Notes: a model not told the origin generated them from the letters alone. A stretch of 64,000 nucleotides of DNA from Faeciplasma gallinarum (GCA_018711085.1 DVIR01000060.1:3588-67587), one strand, 5' to 3'. Positions 8,686 to 18,870 are shown, counted from the first letter of the stretch. Program-made: numbers and translations.

Positions 8686-8714
8686 ATTTTAACTCTGTAT
8701 TCAATCTCTGTCAA
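8686..8714 (-). promoter_or_regulatory. Predicted promoter of the GH30 gene
   Basis: Minus-strand -35 TTGACA (8709-8714), 17-bp spacer, -10 TAAAAT (8686-8691), giving a leader of about 135 nt. In the rest of the 8544-8930 gap I see only the ftsH terminator; 8715-8877 shows nothing I can name. Confidence 0.75.
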
Positions 8715-8877
8715 CCGCATATGTTAAGCTAATGATTGATAATTTATAATATTTGATTTACAAAAGCTGATTGCATGGGTTTGTGCTCAGCAAATTGCCT
8801 AAAATCTGAGCTGAAATCTTGGCTCAAATAATTTATATCGTCAATATAAACGCCGTGCATGCAGGGGCTTTTGACGC

Positions 8878-8913
8878 AAAAAACCGGCTTCACATATTAG
8901 CATGCAAAGCCGG
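8878..8913 (-). terminator. Rho-independent terminator after ftsH, end of the seven-gene operon
   Basis: Minus-strand stem ACCGGCTT / AAGCCGGT with a 16-base loop, followed by TTTTTGCG, 17 nt past the ftsH stop. Confidence 0.85.
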
Positions 8914-8930
8914 TCGTTTTTAAGTTTTAT

Positions 8931-11075
8931 TTAGTTTTTATCCGCGCTGTTGCCGTCGTCTGACGGGTCTGCATCACCGGAATCCGGCTCGCTTACGGCG
9001 TTTAGCTCATCATTCGCGGCTTGGGCATCGCTGACCGTGTCGGCATTGGGAGCAGGCGTTTCCTCCGCACTGTCGGCAGCGCCGGAGCCGTCGGGAACAT
9101 TGGCGCCGTCGGGCTGTGCCTCGGCAGCCTTGCTTGCCTCAAGCGCTTCACGCTCTTTTTTAGCCTGTTCTTCTCTTTGCTTGCGCTCTCTTTCGGCTTC
9201 TTCCTTAGCGCGTTCCTCCGCCTCGACATCCTCGCCGTTCATAAGCCTTACAAACTGGTCGCCGTTTATCTTCTCGTGATTTATGAGGAAGTTTGCAATC
9301 ACGTGGAGCTGATCCTCGTGGGATGAAAGCAGCTCTATGGCCTTGTCGTAAGCGTTGTGTATGATAAAGCGAAGTTCGCTGTCTATCTCGCCGGCTATTA
9401 CCTCGGAGTAAGACTTATTGGAGTTGTAGTCTCTGCCTAAGAACACCTCGTCATCGTCTCTGCCGTAGACAATCGGGCCGAGCTTATCGCTGAAGCCGTA
9501 CTTTGTGACCATACTTCTTGCGATATTTGTAGCGCGCTCGAGGTCGTTAGACGCTCCGGTTGATATGTCGTCAAGCACAACCTTTTCAGCCGCGCGTCCG
9601 CCTAAGAGAGCGATTATCTCCTCATTCATCTCAGTCTTAGTAACGTATGACTTGTCGTGCTCCGGAAGAGCCATTGTATATCCGCCCGCCTGACCTCTGG
9701 GTATGATCGAAACCTCATACACCTTATCCTGCGTGGGCAGGTAATAGTGGCAGATTGCGTGGCCCGCCTCGTGATATGCGGTGAGTCTCTTTTCCTTGTC
9801 GGTTATAACCCTCGACTTCTTTTCGGGTCCGGCTATAACCTTTATCGACGCCTCGCTCATATCCTGTGCGGATATGGCCTTTCTGCCGTTCTTTACAGCG
9901 AGCAGTGCAGCCTCGTTCACAAGGTTTGCAAGGTCTGCTCCGGTGAATCCCGCCGTTGCAGATGCGACTTTCTTCAGGTCTACATCCGGCGCAAGCGGCT
10001 TGCTCTTAGAGTGAACCTTGAGTATTTCCTCTCTGCCCTTTATGTCGGGGTAGTTTACATATATCTGTCTGTCAAAGCGTCCCGGTCTCAAAAGCGCGGG
10101 GTCAAGGACGTCTCTGCGGTTTGTCGCAGCCATGACAATTACGCTGTTGTTTACTTCAAATCCGTCCATCTCAACGAGGAGCTGGTTAAGTGTCTGCTCA
10201 CGTTCATCGTGTCCGCCGCCGAGGCCTGCGCCTCTGCGTCTTCCGACGGCGTCTATCTCATCTATGAATATGATAGACGGAGCGGCTTTTTTCGCCTGGT
10301 CAAAGAGGTCTCTTACTCTTGCCGCGCCGACACCGACGTAAAGTTCCAAAAAGTCTGAACCTGATATCGAGAAGAAAGGCACTCCCGCCTCGCCGGACAC
10401 TGCCTTAGCCAAAAGCGTTTTACCTGTACCCGGAGGGCCTACAAGCAGCACGCCCTTGGGGATCTTAGCGCCGATATCGTGATATTTCTTGGGGTTTTTG
10501 AGCAGGTCAACTATTTCCTGAAGCTCTGCTTTTTCCTCGTCCGCACCCGCCACGTCGTCAAACGTGACTTTGTTTTTGTTGTCGGACTCAAGCTTTACGT
10601 TTGCCTTGCCGACTGAGTTTATCTTGCCCGCCGACGATATGCTCCTTGACATCGACACAACGACAAATATCATCACACCTATCATCAAAAGCGTAGGTAT
10701 GAGATTGAGCCAGAAGGAGCTGTTTGTCGCAGGTATGAGGTTATATCTGAGCGGAGTGCTGTGAGTTGCGTTGTATTCGGTGCGGTAGTTTGTCTCCGCG
10801 CCCTCCGGAAACAGCTCATAATAGAACGTGGAAACGCTCGGGACTTTGTAGCTGTATTCCTGATCCTGTCCGTCGAGCTTGTATGTCAGCTCTCCCGAAC
10901 CCAGGTTAAGAGAAAACTCGCTGACCCTGTAGTCGTCAAAATATTGAATAATATCGGAATAGGTCGTCGTATCCTGAGAGGACATAAGACTTCTGAATAC
11001 GACTATCATAAACAAAAGTATCGCTGCCAAAATAGCAAAGTAGATCAGCAGTCCTTTAGATTTTTCAAGTTTCAA
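8931..11075 (-). CDS. ftsH: ATP-dependent zinc metalloprotease FtsH
   Basis: Membrane-bound AAA+ protease that degrades misassembled membrane and short-lived regulatory proteins. The 714-aa protein has transmembrane helices at about 9-28 and 121-142 around an external domain, Walker A GPPGTGKT (213-220), Walker B IIFIDEID (268-275), the second region of homology, and the zinc motif HEAGH (435-439). The TTG start has AAAAGGGG 7 nt upstream. After the protease domain (about 605) the protein continues with a charged coiled segment rich in E/K/R and then a long Asp/Glu/Ala/Ser-rich tail, longer than in typical FtsH. Last gene of the RNase J-to-FtsH operon, 31 nt after hpt. Confidence 0.97.
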   Translation of the reverse strand: MKLEKSKGLLIYFAILAAILLFMIVVFRSLMSSQDTTTYSDIIQYFDDYRVSEFSLNLGSGELTYKLDGQDQEYSYKVPSVSTFYYELFPEGAETNYRTEYNATHSTPLRYNLIPATNSSFWLNLIPTLLMIGVMIFVVVSMSRSISSAGKINSVGKANVKLESDNKNKVTFDDVAGADEEKAELQEIVDLLKNPKKYHDIGAKIPKGVLLVGPPGTGKTLLAKAVSGEAGVPFFSISGSDFLELYVGVGAARVRDLFDQAKKAAPSIIFIDEIDAVGRRRGAGLGGGHDEREQTLNQLLVEMDGFEVNNSVIVMAATNRRDVLDPALLRPGRFDRQIYVNYPDIKGREEILKVHSKSKPLAPDVDLKKVASATAGFTGADLANLVNEAALLAVKNGRKAISAQDMSEASIKVIAGPEKKSRVITDKEKRLTAYHEAGHAICHYYLPTQDKVYEVSIIPRGQAGGYTMALPEHDKSYVTKTEMNEEIIALLGGRAAEKVVLDDISTGASNDLERATNIARSMVTKYGFSDKLGPIVYGRDDDEVFLGRDYNSNKSYSEVIAGEIDSELRFIIHNAYDKAIELLSSHEDQLHVIANFLINHEKINGDQFVRLMNGEDVEAEERAKEEAERERKQREEQAKKEREALEASKAAEAQPDGANVPDGSGAADSAEETPAPNADTVSDAQAANDELNAVSEPDSGDADPSDDGNSADKN

Positions 11076-11106
11076 TGATATACCCCTTTTCGTTGAGTGA
11101 ATCGGC

Positions 11107-11631
11107 TTACAGAATTACTTCTGCGATATAGTCAAGGTTTCTGTAATACTCATCATAGTCAAGACCGTATCCGACAACAAATTTGTCATCAATGGTGAAG
11201 CATTTGTAATCAGCCGTTATATCTATAGCTCTTCGGGAAGGCTTATCCATAAACGCAGCGATTTTTACGTCGGCAGCTCCCCTTGCAAGCATAGTTTCCT
11301 TTAGTACGCTCAGTGTCCTGCCGGTGTCGAGTATGTCCTCTACAAGCAAGACGTTCTTTTTATCTACATCAAGCTCTGTGTCCATCTTCACGTTCACAGC
11401 GCCCACGGAGACGGTTCCTTTATAGCTCTTAGCGCTGATGAAATCCAGCGTTATCGGCAAATCTATCTTTCTGACAAGATCGGACATAAACACGAACGAG
11501 CCTTTTAACACGCCTATTACCGCAAGCTGCTTTCCGGCATAATCGGCAGTCAGGGTTTTGCCCAGCTCTGCGACCGCCTTGGCTATCTTCTCGGCTGAAA
11601 TCATCTGTACAAGCTTATGCCGGTGTTCCAT
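11107..11631 (-). CDS. hpt: Hypoxanthine phosphoribosyltransferase
   Basis: Purine salvage enzyme converting hypoxanthine or guanine plus PRPP to IMP or GMP in the cytoplasm. The 174-aa length fits the bacterial Hpt family, and the PRPP-binding loop VLLVEDILDTGRT is at 94-106. AAAGGA lies 7 nt before the ATG. It sits 12 nt after tilS and 31 nt before ftsH; the tilS-hpt-ftsH order is the classical Bacillota arrangement. Confidence 0.96.
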   Translation of the reverse strand: MEHRHKLVQMISAEKIAKAVAELGKTLTADYAGKQLAVIGVLKGSFVFMSDLVRKIDLPITLDFISAKSYKGTVSVGAVNVKMDTELDVDKKNVLLVEDILDTGRTLSVLKETMLARGAADVKIAAFMDKPSRRAIDITADYKCFTIDDKFVVGYGLDYDEYYRNLDYIAEVIL

Positions 11632-11643
11632 GTAATCGTCCTT

Positions 11644-12951
11644 TCATTTTATGTCCGGTCTTATAGCGGAAACTGTCGATTCGCCGCATGCTGCCCTCTC
11701 ATCAACTCCGAAGCCCTGAACATAAAGCGCTCCGTGCTCGTCCGCCATAACTATCACGTCTTTTCTGCGGCTCGGCGGGGTGCTTGCCAAAAGTTTTTTA
11801 ACCGTTTGGCTGAATCCCTTGCCCAATAGTCTTATCTTTTCGTTTCCGCAGTAACTCCTGACAAACACGTCGCCCGAAAGTTTATCGGGATCGATTAGAT
11901 ATTTTAATTCGCGTTTGTTATAATCGGATATGTGAAATTGTGAAATCCTTGTGAACTCAATCTCATGGCAATTTGTGAAAACAGGCGCCGTGAGGTCGGT
12001 TTTTATGCAAAAATCACGCGCTTTGCTGCCTTCGCTGCGGTTTTCAAAGCTTATTTTGCCCTCGTTGCACACGACATAAACGTCCTTCTTGATATTTATC
12101 ACTCCGCCGCATGCCGCAAGTTTTTTTATCGCATCCACCCGCTCAAATGAAGGCTCTATTTTTTCGCGCCGGAGGATTTTAAGAATCATCTCGTTTAACA
12201 CAGCCTCGTCGCCGCATACATCAAGCGCATACGCGCTGCCGTCAAACGCCTTGTCGAGCATTTTCTCTGCGGCGTCGGACAGATACTCATCCGCACACAA
12301 AAGTATGTGCATGGTTCTCTTATAGTTTTTAAGCAGTGACGGGTTTATTCTTTCAAGCTCCGGCATCACGTTTAATCGTATTATATTTCTTGAGCAGTTG
12401 TCCTCAAGGTTTGTAGAGTCGGTCACGTAGTCCTGATTTCTCTCGGACAAAAACTGCTCTATTTCGCTCCTTGTGACCTCGATCAGCGGTCTTACGATGT
12501 CGTCTCTCATGGCGGGAATGCCGGCAAGTCCCGAGAGCCCGCTTCCTCTGATGAGGTTGAATAAAGTCGTCTCAAAGCAGTCGTTTAAATTATGCGCAGT
12601 ACAAAGCTTGCAGCCGTCAAGATGGCTCCTCAGCGCCTCATACCTCAGCGCTCTTGCGCCTTCTTCGAGCGAAGTCCTGTTTTTTTCGCAATAGCCCTTC
12701 ACATCAACGCTGTCCGTAAAAAGCTTCACGCCGAGCTTTCGGCACAAATCCACGCAAAACCGCTCGTCGCGGTCGCTCTGCTCTCCTCTGAGGTTGTGAT
12801 TTACGTGAGCTGCGAAAACGTCATAGCCAAGCTCTTTCATCGCATAAAGAAGGGACACGCTGTCCGCTCCTCCCGACAGAGCCACGCACACTCTTTCCCC
12901 GTCTGCGAGCATTTTATACCTTTTTATCGTTTCGGCTACTTTATCTAACAT
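11644..12951 (-). CDS. tilS: tRNA(Ile)-lysidine synthetase
   Basis: Modifies C34 of the CAU-anticodon isoleucine tRNA to lysidine, changing both its charging and its decoding from Met to Ile; essential in most bacteria. The 435-aa protein has the N-type ATP pyrophosphatase loop SGGADS (26-31), a middle TilS domain and a C-terminal substrate-binding domain (about 350-425). The ATG is one base after the dnaB stop codon, so translation is probably coupled; the likely ribosome site (AAGGGCG) lies inside the end of dnaB. Confidence 0.95.
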   Translation of the reverse strand: MLDKVAETIKRYKMLADGERVCVALSGGADSVSLLYAMKELGYDVFAAHVNHNLRGEQSDRDERFCVDLCRKLGVKLFTDSVDVKGYCEKNRTSLEEGARALRYEALRSHLDGCKLCTAHNLNDCFETTLFNLIRGSGLSGLAGIPAMRDDIVRPLIEVTRSEIEQFLSERNQDYVTDSTNLEDNCSRNIIRLNVMPELERINPSLLKNYKRTMHILLCADEYLSDAAEKMLDKAFDGSAYALDVCGDEAVLNEMILKILRREKIEPSFERVDAIKKLAACGGVINIKKDVYVVCNEGKISFENRSEGSKARDFCIKTDLTAPVFTNCHEIEFTRISQFHISDYNKRELKYLIDPDKLSGDVFVRSYCGNEKIRLLGKGFSQTVKKLLASTPPSRRKDVIVMADEHGALYVQGFGVDERAACGESTVSAIRPDIK

Positions 12952-12952
12952 A

Positions 12953-14311
12953 CTACTGCTGCGCCCTTGTGTCTATATTTCTGAACAACGTATACTCTCC
13001 CAAAAACGCCATGTTCACCGTTCCGGTGCTTCCGTGACGGTTTTTGCCTATTATACATTCGGCGGCGGATTTATTGGGATCTTCCTTGTTGTAAGCGCTC
13101 TCCCTGTATATGAACAAAATTATGTCTGCGTCCTGTTCGATAGATCCGGACTCTCTCAAATCTGATGGCATAGGTCTGTGATCCTGCCTCGACTCAACGG
13201 AACGGTTGAGCTGTGATGCGAGTATCACCGGAACATTAAGCTCCTTTGCCATAAGCTTTATCTGCCTTGTTATTTCAGATACCTCGTTTACACGGCTTGT
13301 GTGGTTTGTTGCGGACTCCATGAGCTGCAGGTAATCTATTATCACAAGCCCTAAGTTGCGCATGCGGCGCAGCTTGGCTTTCATTTGCGGCACCGTTATT
13401 CCGGCGGTGTCGTCTATGTAGATGTTTACCTGAGAAAGGGTGTCTGCCGCCTGTGCAAGCTGCACCCACTCGTCGCTTGAAATCATGCCGGAAGTCAGCG
13501 ATGTATTGGGAACAAGCGCCTCTGAGCTTAACATTCTTGTGGCTATCTGTTCCTTGCTCATTTCCAGGGAAAAGATGCACACATCCTTGTCGGGGTTTCG
13601 CTTTGCGACGTTTGAGGCTATATTAAACGCAAAAGCCGACTTGCCCATTCCGGGTCGTCCCGCCACGATGATCAAATCCGACTTGTTGAGTCCCGATATG
13701 TAGGAGTCCAAAAGGCTGTATCCGGAGCGCAAGCCCTGATACTCGTCCTTGTCCTCTCCGGACAGCTTTTGTATCCTGTCGTATGCGCTAACTATCACTT
13801 CGCTCAGCCTCGTCAGACCGTCAACCTCTTTGCCCTGGCGGATTTCATATATCTTCTGCTCCGCAAGGTCAAGCAGGGTTTTAGGGCCCTCCGAGCCGTC
13901 CGCAGAGGCGTCAAGTATATCCCTTGCGGCGCTCATCAGCGAGCGGGTGAGATACTTGTCCTCTACTATTTTGCAATAGGACGCTATGTTTGATGTCGAA
14001 GGCACGCCGTCCATTATTCCCTTCAGGTACGCCTTCGCCATTTCCGTCGTCTCAAACACTCCCGCCGCAACCGTCTCGTTCATGACGGTTATTATGTCGG
14101 CGTTCTTACCGTTTGAAAACATCCGAAGTATTATTGAATATATCTGCCTGTGCTGTTCACGGTAAAAGCACTCCGGCTTGAGCATGGATATTACAGTGGG
14201 CAGCGTGTCCGGATTGAGCAAGAGCGTGCCCAAAACCGTCTGCTCCGCTTCAAGGCTGTAAGGCAGCTCCCTGCCGGTCAGGTCTGCTACGCTGAGGCTG
14301 TTTACCGGCAT
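12953..14311 (-). CDS. dnaB: Replicative DNA helicase DnaB
   Basis: Hexameric 5'-3' helicase that unwinds the replication fork (called DnaC in Bacillus subtilis). The 452-aa protein has the N-terminal primase-interacting domain (20-120) and a RecA-like C-terminal domain with Walker A GRPGMGKS (218-225), Walker B VIIDYLQLM and the ASQLNRSVE block. No intein interrupts it. GGAGGG precedes the ATG. It lies 34 nt after rplI, the conserved gdpP-rplI-dnaB neighbourhood. Confidence 0.97.
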   Translation of the reverse strand: MPVNSLSVADLTGRELPYSLEAEQTVLGTLLLNPDTLPTVISMLKPECFYREQHRQIYSIILRMFSNGKNADIITVMNETVAAGVFETTEMAKAYLKGIMDGVPSTSNIASYCKIVEDKYLTRSLMSAARDILDASADGSEGPKTLLDLAEQKIYEIRQGKEVDGLTRLSEVIVSAYDRIQKLSGEDKDEYQGLRSGYSLLDSYISGLNKSDLIIVAGRPGMGKSAFAFNIASNVAKRNPDKDVCIFSLEMSKEQIATRMLSSEALVPNTSLTSGMISSDEWVQLAQAADTLSQVNIYIDDTAGITVPQMKAKLRRMRNLGLVIIDYLQLMESATNHTSRVNEVSEITRQIKLMAKELNVPVILASQLNRSVESRQDHRPMPSDLRESGSIEQDADIILFIYRESAYNKEDPNKSAAECIIGKNRHGSTGTVNMAFLGEYTLFRNIDTRAQQ

Positions 14312-14345
14312 CCCGATCCCTCCTTAGCGGATATAGGTGTCATTT

Positions 14346-14795
14346 TCAGTCCTCCGGCTCAACCTTCACAGTCATCTTGCAGCTGACGCCCTGCGTCATC
14401 TTTATTTCAATGCCGTAATCGCCGTACGCCTTTATGTCTGAGGATAGCGCTATCTTTTTCTTGTCTATATCAAAGCCGAAGTTTGATTTTATCAGGTCGC
14501 TGATCGTAGCGGATGTGACCGAGCCGAAAAGCTTTCCGCCCTGTCCCGCCTTAGCCTTTATGACGATCTGCTTTCCCTCAAGCTTCGAGGCAAGCTCCAC
14601 AGCCTCCGCCTTTGCGACGTCGAGCCTGTGCTGCTCCGCTTCCTTTTTTCCTCTGAGGTCGTTTACGTTCTTTGCCGTGGCTTCTATTGCGTATCCCTTT
14701 GCAAGCAAAAAGTTGCGCGCGTAGCCGTCTGCTACGTCCAATATGGTTCCCGCTTTGCCGGAACCCTTTACGTCTTTTATGAGTATTACCTTCAC
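14346..14795 (-). CDS. rplI: 50S ribosomal protein L9
   Basis: Binds 23S rRNA near the base of the L1 stalk. At 149 aa it matches the family length, with the N-terminal RNA-binding domain MKVILIKDVKGSGKAG, the long connecting helix (about 45-75) and the C-terminal domain. The start is GTG at 14793-14795, supported by AAGGAGG 7 nt upstream. It lies 14 nt after gdpP. Confidence 0.97.
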   Translation of the reverse strand: MKVILIKDVKGSGKAGTILDVADGYARNFLLAKGYAIEATAKNVNDLRGKKEAEQHRLDVAKAEAVELASKLEGKQIVIKAKAGQGGKLFGSVTSATISDLIKSNFGFDIDKKKIALSSDIKAYGDYGIEIKMTQGVSCKMTVKVEPED

Positions 14796-14809
14796 AAATA
14801 TGCCTCCTT

Positions 14810-16762
14810 TTATAGCTTGATTATGAAGTTGTCTATGGCGTCCTTCACCTTTTTCACGGCTTCGGAAACCGGTATGTCAAGCTGCGCGCCCGCCATTGTC
14901 TGGTGACCGCCGCCGCCTATTGCTTCCATGATGAGCTGAACGTTGAATCCGCCGAGCGACCTCGCCGAAATATGGCATATGCCGTCCATTCTGTATATTA
15001 CAAAGGACGCCTTTACTCCTATTATTCCCAAAAGCTCGTCCGCAGCCTGCGGTGCGGCAAGCCTCAGCTCAGGCGCTTCAGATTCGGTTGTAGCTATGGC
15101 GCAGGCGTGGAAAAGCGTTGCCGACTGTATGAGTATGCTCTTCTCGCGGTATGTATTCAAGGTGTCGGAGAACAGGTTCTTGACCGCAACGGTGTCCGCC
15201 CCGAGTTTTTTAAGATGTGCCGCCGCTTCAAACGTCCTTGCTCCGGAGCGCATGACAAAGTTCTTTGTATCAAGCATTATTCCGGCAAGCAGCGCCTCGG
15301 CGTCGCATATCGAAATCTTACATTCGGAGCCGAAATACTGTATCAGCTCTGTTGCCATCTCGCTGGTAGAGGATGCAAACGGCTCGTGGAAGAACACAAC
15401 CGCGTTATCTATATGGTTTACCATCTTTCTGTGGTGGTCTATGATGACGACTGTCTTTGCAGCCTCATACAAAGCCTTTGAGTCCACAAAATCGGGGTTA
15501 TGGGTATCGCATATTACAAGCAGCGACTTTTCGTTTATCTTCTCAATCGCCGTCTCGCATGACATGAAATAGCTTTCCTCGCCGTTTTGCTTGAGGTAGT
15601 CTATCAGCGTCTTTGAAAGGTTTTTCTCGGGGTCAATGACGCAGTACGCCTGCATGCCCATGCTCCTAAACGCTCCGCAAAGTCCCACGGATGAGCCGAG
15701 CGCGTCGAAGTCCGCATACTTGTGTCCCATTATATAAATGGTCTCGCTGTTTTCCGCAAGCTCCTTGAGCGCGGTTGCGATTATTCTTGAGCGAACCTTT
15801 GTGGACTTTTCCACAGCCTTTGAAATGCCGCCGAAGAACTCAAATCCGTTAGGCGTCTTTACAGCCGCCTGGTCTCCGCCCCTTCCCAAGCACATGTCCA
15901 AAGACTGCTTAGCATATGCCTCGCTCTGTGCAAGCGTTGCGGCGCCTCTGCCGACGCCGATTGAAAGTGTGACGCTTGTGCGGTCTCCCACCTGAATGGA
16001 TCTGACCTCATCAAGGATATCAAACTTTCTCTCTATTATTCTGCTCAAGTGGCGCTCTTCGATTATGGCGTAGAAGCGGTCGTTTGAAACCTTATGAATT
16101 ATGCCGTTGGTGTTCTCTATAAAGCGCTCGAATATCTGCTCTATCTGAACCTGGACGTTTGCCTTATCGCTTTCCTTGGCGTTTTGAAGAAGGTCGTCGT
16201 AGTTATCTATCATCATTATAAGAACCGTCTTTTTGCTCGCCTTGTACTCGTTTTCAAGCATTACGTGGTCGGTCACGTCGGAAAACTTTATGACCGACAG
16301 GCCATACGCCTCCGACTGTCTCGCCGAGACCCTGTAATACCTGTCTAAGATCTTTACTATTGCGCCGCTCTGGGCGAAAATCTTTGAAGTGTTGTTTCCG
16401 ACAAGATCGGAAAGCGGCAGCGCATACGCCCTGTCCTCTCCGAAAAGCCTTTCCTCAAAGCTCTTGTTGTACCACACTATCTTTTCGTCCTCATCGGCTA
16501 TAATTATCGGCTCGGGAAAGTCGTAAAACGTCTCACGGCTTATGGAAACTATGTCTTTGTCCATCTCGGTGACATACTTAGTTATGTCAGAACCGATAAT
16601 CAAGGACATTATAAGCACCGCAACGGCGCTTAAAAACACTACCACTGCTACCGCAATCTCAAGCACCGTGCCCTGGAATATCAAAACTACTCCGAACACA
16701 AGCGACGACAGTATCAGCAGCCCAAGCGCCGCGATAACCGACTTAGGTAAACGCTTTTTCAC
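14810..16762 (-). CDS. gdpP: Cyclic-di-AMP phosphodiesterase, GdpP/YybT family
   Basis: Membrane-bound DHH-DHHA1 phosphodiesterase that degrades c-di-AMP, the second messenger controlling potassium, osmotic and cell-wall homeostasis. With the GTG start the protein has 650 aa: two helices (about 9-58), a PAS domain (about 75-165), a degenerate GGDEF domain with GRGGDQ in place of GGDEF, the DHH domain with GHKYADFDALGS (346-357) and IDHH (441-444), and DHHA1 with GGGHQTMAGAQL at the end. GTG at 16762 was chosen because AAGGAAGGG lies just upstream; an ATG at 16810 is in frame but has no good site. Second gene of the operon, before rplI and dnaB. Confidence 0.94.
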   Translation of the reverse strand: MKKRLPKSVIAALGLLILSSLVFGVVLIFQGTVLEIAVAVVVFLSAVAVLIMSLIIGSDITKYVTEMDKDIVSISRETFYDFPEPIIIADEDEKIVWYNKSFEERLFGEDRAYALPLSDLVGNNTSKIFAQSGAIVKILDRYYRVSARQSEAYGLSVIKFSDVTDHVMLENEYKASKKTVLIMMIDNYDDLLQNAKESDKANVQVQIEQIFERFIENTNGIIHKVSNDRFYAIIEERHLSRIIERKFDILDEVRSIQVGDRTSVTLSIGVGRGAATLAQSEAYAKQSLDMCLGRGGDQAAVKTPNGFEFFGGISKAVEKSTKVRSRIIATALKELAENSETIYIMGHKYADFDALGSSVGLCGAFRSMGMQAYCVIDPEKNLSKTLIDYLKQNGEESYFMSCETAIEKINEKSLLVICDTHNPDFVDSKALYEAAKTVVIIDHHRKMVNHIDNAVVFFHEPFASSTSEMATELIQYFGSECKISICDAEALLAGIMLDTKNFVMRSGARTFEAAAHLKKLGADTVAVKNLFSDTLNTYREKSILIQSATLFHACAIATTESEAPELRLAAPQAADELLGIIGVKASFVIYRMDGICHISARSLGGFNVQLIMEAIGGGGHQTMAGAQLDIPVSEAVKKVKDAIDNFIIKL

Positions 16763-16827
16763 CTTTATCCCTTCCTTTACGCAAAATTGTATGCCGGCAT
16801 TGTATGCCATGCGCAGCGGTTTACGCT

Positions 16828-18870
16828 TTATATATCCAAAATCGTAGGAACAATCATAGGTCTACGCTTTGTCTTTGAGAATATGAAATCTCCAAGCTCG
16901 TCCCGAAGCTTTGCCTTGATGGCGTTGTAGTCATGCCTTGTCAAAAGCTCGGTGTTTACCGTGCTCGCAACAAACGCCTTTGCCTTTGTGAGCAGCTCCT
17001 CGCTCTCCTTCTCGTAAACAAAGCCTCTTGTCACTATCTCGGGACCTGACAGAAGTTTTCTCTCTATCTTGTCAATGGTAAACGAAACCACAATCACGCC
17101 GTCCTGCGCCAGATGCTTTCTCTCCTTGAGCACCGCCGCGCCGACATCTCCGACGCCGAGTCCGTCAACCAAAAGCTTTCCTGCCGGCACAGAGCCGTTG
17201 ATTCTTATTCCCGCATCGCAAACCTCTATGACGTTGCCTATATCGGCTATCATGATGTTTTCGCGCGCGATTCCAAGCTCCTCCGCCGTTTCGGCATGTC
17301 TTACAAGGTGCTTATACTCGCCGTGAACGGGGATGAAATACTTCGGCCTTACAAGGCTCAGCAAGAGCTTGTGCTCCTCGCGGCATGCATGTCCTGACAC
17401 ATGCACATCATACATCGCCTCATACACAACCTCCGCACCGAGCTTGAGCAGTTCGTTTACAACCCTTCCGACAAACTTTTCGTTTCCCGGGATAGGTCTT
17501 GCGGAAATGATTATGAAGTCGTTTTCGGTGATGCTCACCTGTCTGTGGTCGTTAAGCGCCATTCTTGTCAGCGCGCTCATCGGCTCGCCCTGGCTTCCGG
17601 TAGTTATAATCACCAACTCATCATCGGTGTAATTATGCATCTTGTCTATATCAATCAGCACGCCCTCCGGTATTTTAAGATATCCGAGGTCTATTCCCAA
17701 GCGCACTACATTGATCATACTTCTGCCGAACACCGCAACCTTTCTCGAGTGTTTTGCAGCGCAGTTTATAATCTGCTGAACTCTTTGTATGTTTGAAGAG
17801 AACGTCGCAATTATAATTCTCTTGCCCTCCGCCTTTGAATAAAGCTTTTCAAAGCTCTCTCCGACGACCTTTTCACTCGGCGTAAATCCGGGACGTTCTG
17901 CGTTTGTGGAGTCGCTCATCAAGGCGAGCACTCCCTCGTCGCCCAAGCTTGCAAACCTGGGCAGATCGATTATTCCGCCCTCTATCGGGGTGTAATCTAC
18001 CTTGAAGTCGCCCATGTGAATAACCGTTCCCGCGGGTGTGCGCAAAGCAATGGCTGCCGCATCGGGAATGGAGTGGTTCACTCTTATAAACTCTGCGCTC
18101 ATGCATCCTAAGCGCACAACGTCCGGCGTGGATATGACGTTCAGCTTCACCTTGCCTAAGTTGTGCTCCTTGAGCTTGTTTTCAACAAGACCTAAGGTGA
18201 GCCTTGTGCCGTATATCGGGACGTTTATCTTTTTGAGCAGGTAGGGGATTCCGCCTATGTGGTCCTCATGTCCGTGAGTCAAAAGAACTCCTCTTATCCT
18301 GTCCGCATTCTTCACGACATAGGTAAAATCGGGTATTACAATGTCCACTCCGGGCATTTCCGCATCCGGAAACGTCATTCCGCAGTCGATAATAACTATG
18401 TCGTCGCCGTACTCTACAAGCGTCATGTTCTTTCCGATTTCGTTCAAGCCGCCAAGCGGTATTATCTTGAGCGGGTTCTTAAAATCGCTCGGATTTCTCT
18501 TTGCGGCATTTGCCTGCGCGCCGCCCGATTTCTTTGAGGCGGTTTTAGCGCCGGCGTCCGAATGCTGCCTTGATGACTTGATCTTGCTTGCGGCCTCGGA
18601 TCTGTGCGCCGCGCTCTTTGAAGTCTTTTGCTCGGATGATTTCTTTTGATCCTTTCTTTGCTTGTCGGATTTGGACTTTTCCGACCTTGCCTGATTCAGC
18701 TTCTGACGCTGATACTGCGCCGCCTTCTTAGGAGGCTTCGGCGCCGAAATTGCAGCCGCTATCGCCGCATCAAGCGCCGACGATCCGCCCTGGCTGCCCT
18801 TTTCCTGCCGCTCGGTCTTTACCGCACGGCTCTTCTTTGACTTGCTATTTTTTTCTTCTTTATTTGCCAT
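16828..18870 (-). CDS. rnj: Ribonuclease J with a basic N-terminal extension
   Basis: Metallo-beta-lactamase/beta-CASP ribonuclease with 5'-3' exonuclease and endonuclease activity, central to mRNA decay and RNA maturation. The zinc motif HGHEDH is at 199-204, and later motifs include SDSTNAERPG, HVSGHA and PVHGEYKHL. The enzyme proper starts about residue 130 (NPLKIIPLGGLNEIGKN); before it lies a Lys/Ser/Ala-rich, probably disordered extension, whereas typical RNase J is about 555 aa. GAAAGGA precedes the ATG at 18870. First gene of the seven-gene operon, with a leader of roughly 200 nt after the promoter at 19073-19101. Confidence 0.95.
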   Translation of the reverse strand: MANKEEKNSKSKKSRAVKTERQEKGSQGGSSALDAAIAAAISAPKPPKKAAQYQRQKLNQARSEKSKSDKQRKDQKKSSEQKTSKSAAHRSEAASKIKSSRQHSDAGAKTASKKSGGAQANAAKRNPSDFKNPLKIIPLGGLNEIGKNMTLVEYGDDIVIIDCGMTFPDAEMPGVDIVIPDFTYVVKNADRIRGVLLTHGHEDHIGGIPYLLKKINVPIYGTRLTLGLVENKLKEHNLGKVKLNVISTPDVVRLGCMSAEFIRVNHSIPDAAAIALRTPAGTVIHMGDFKVDYTPIEGGIIDLPRFASLGDEGVLALMSDSTNAERPGFTPSEKVVGESFEKLYSKAEGKRIIIATFSSNIQRVQQIINCAAKHSRKVAVFGRSMINVVRLGIDLGYLKIPEGVLIDIDKMHNYTDDELVIITTGSQGEPMSALTRMALNDHRQVSITENDFIIISARPIPGNEKFVGRVVNELLKLGAEVVYEAMYDVHVSGHACREEHKLLLSLVRPKYFIPVHGEYKHLVRHAETAEELGIARENIMIADIGNVIEVCDAGIRINGSVPAGKLLVDGLGVGDVGAAVLKERKHLAQDGVIVVSFTIDKIERKLLSGPEIVTRGFVYEKESEELLTKAKAFVASTVNTELLTRHDYNAIKAKLRDELGDFIFSKTKRRPMIVPTILDI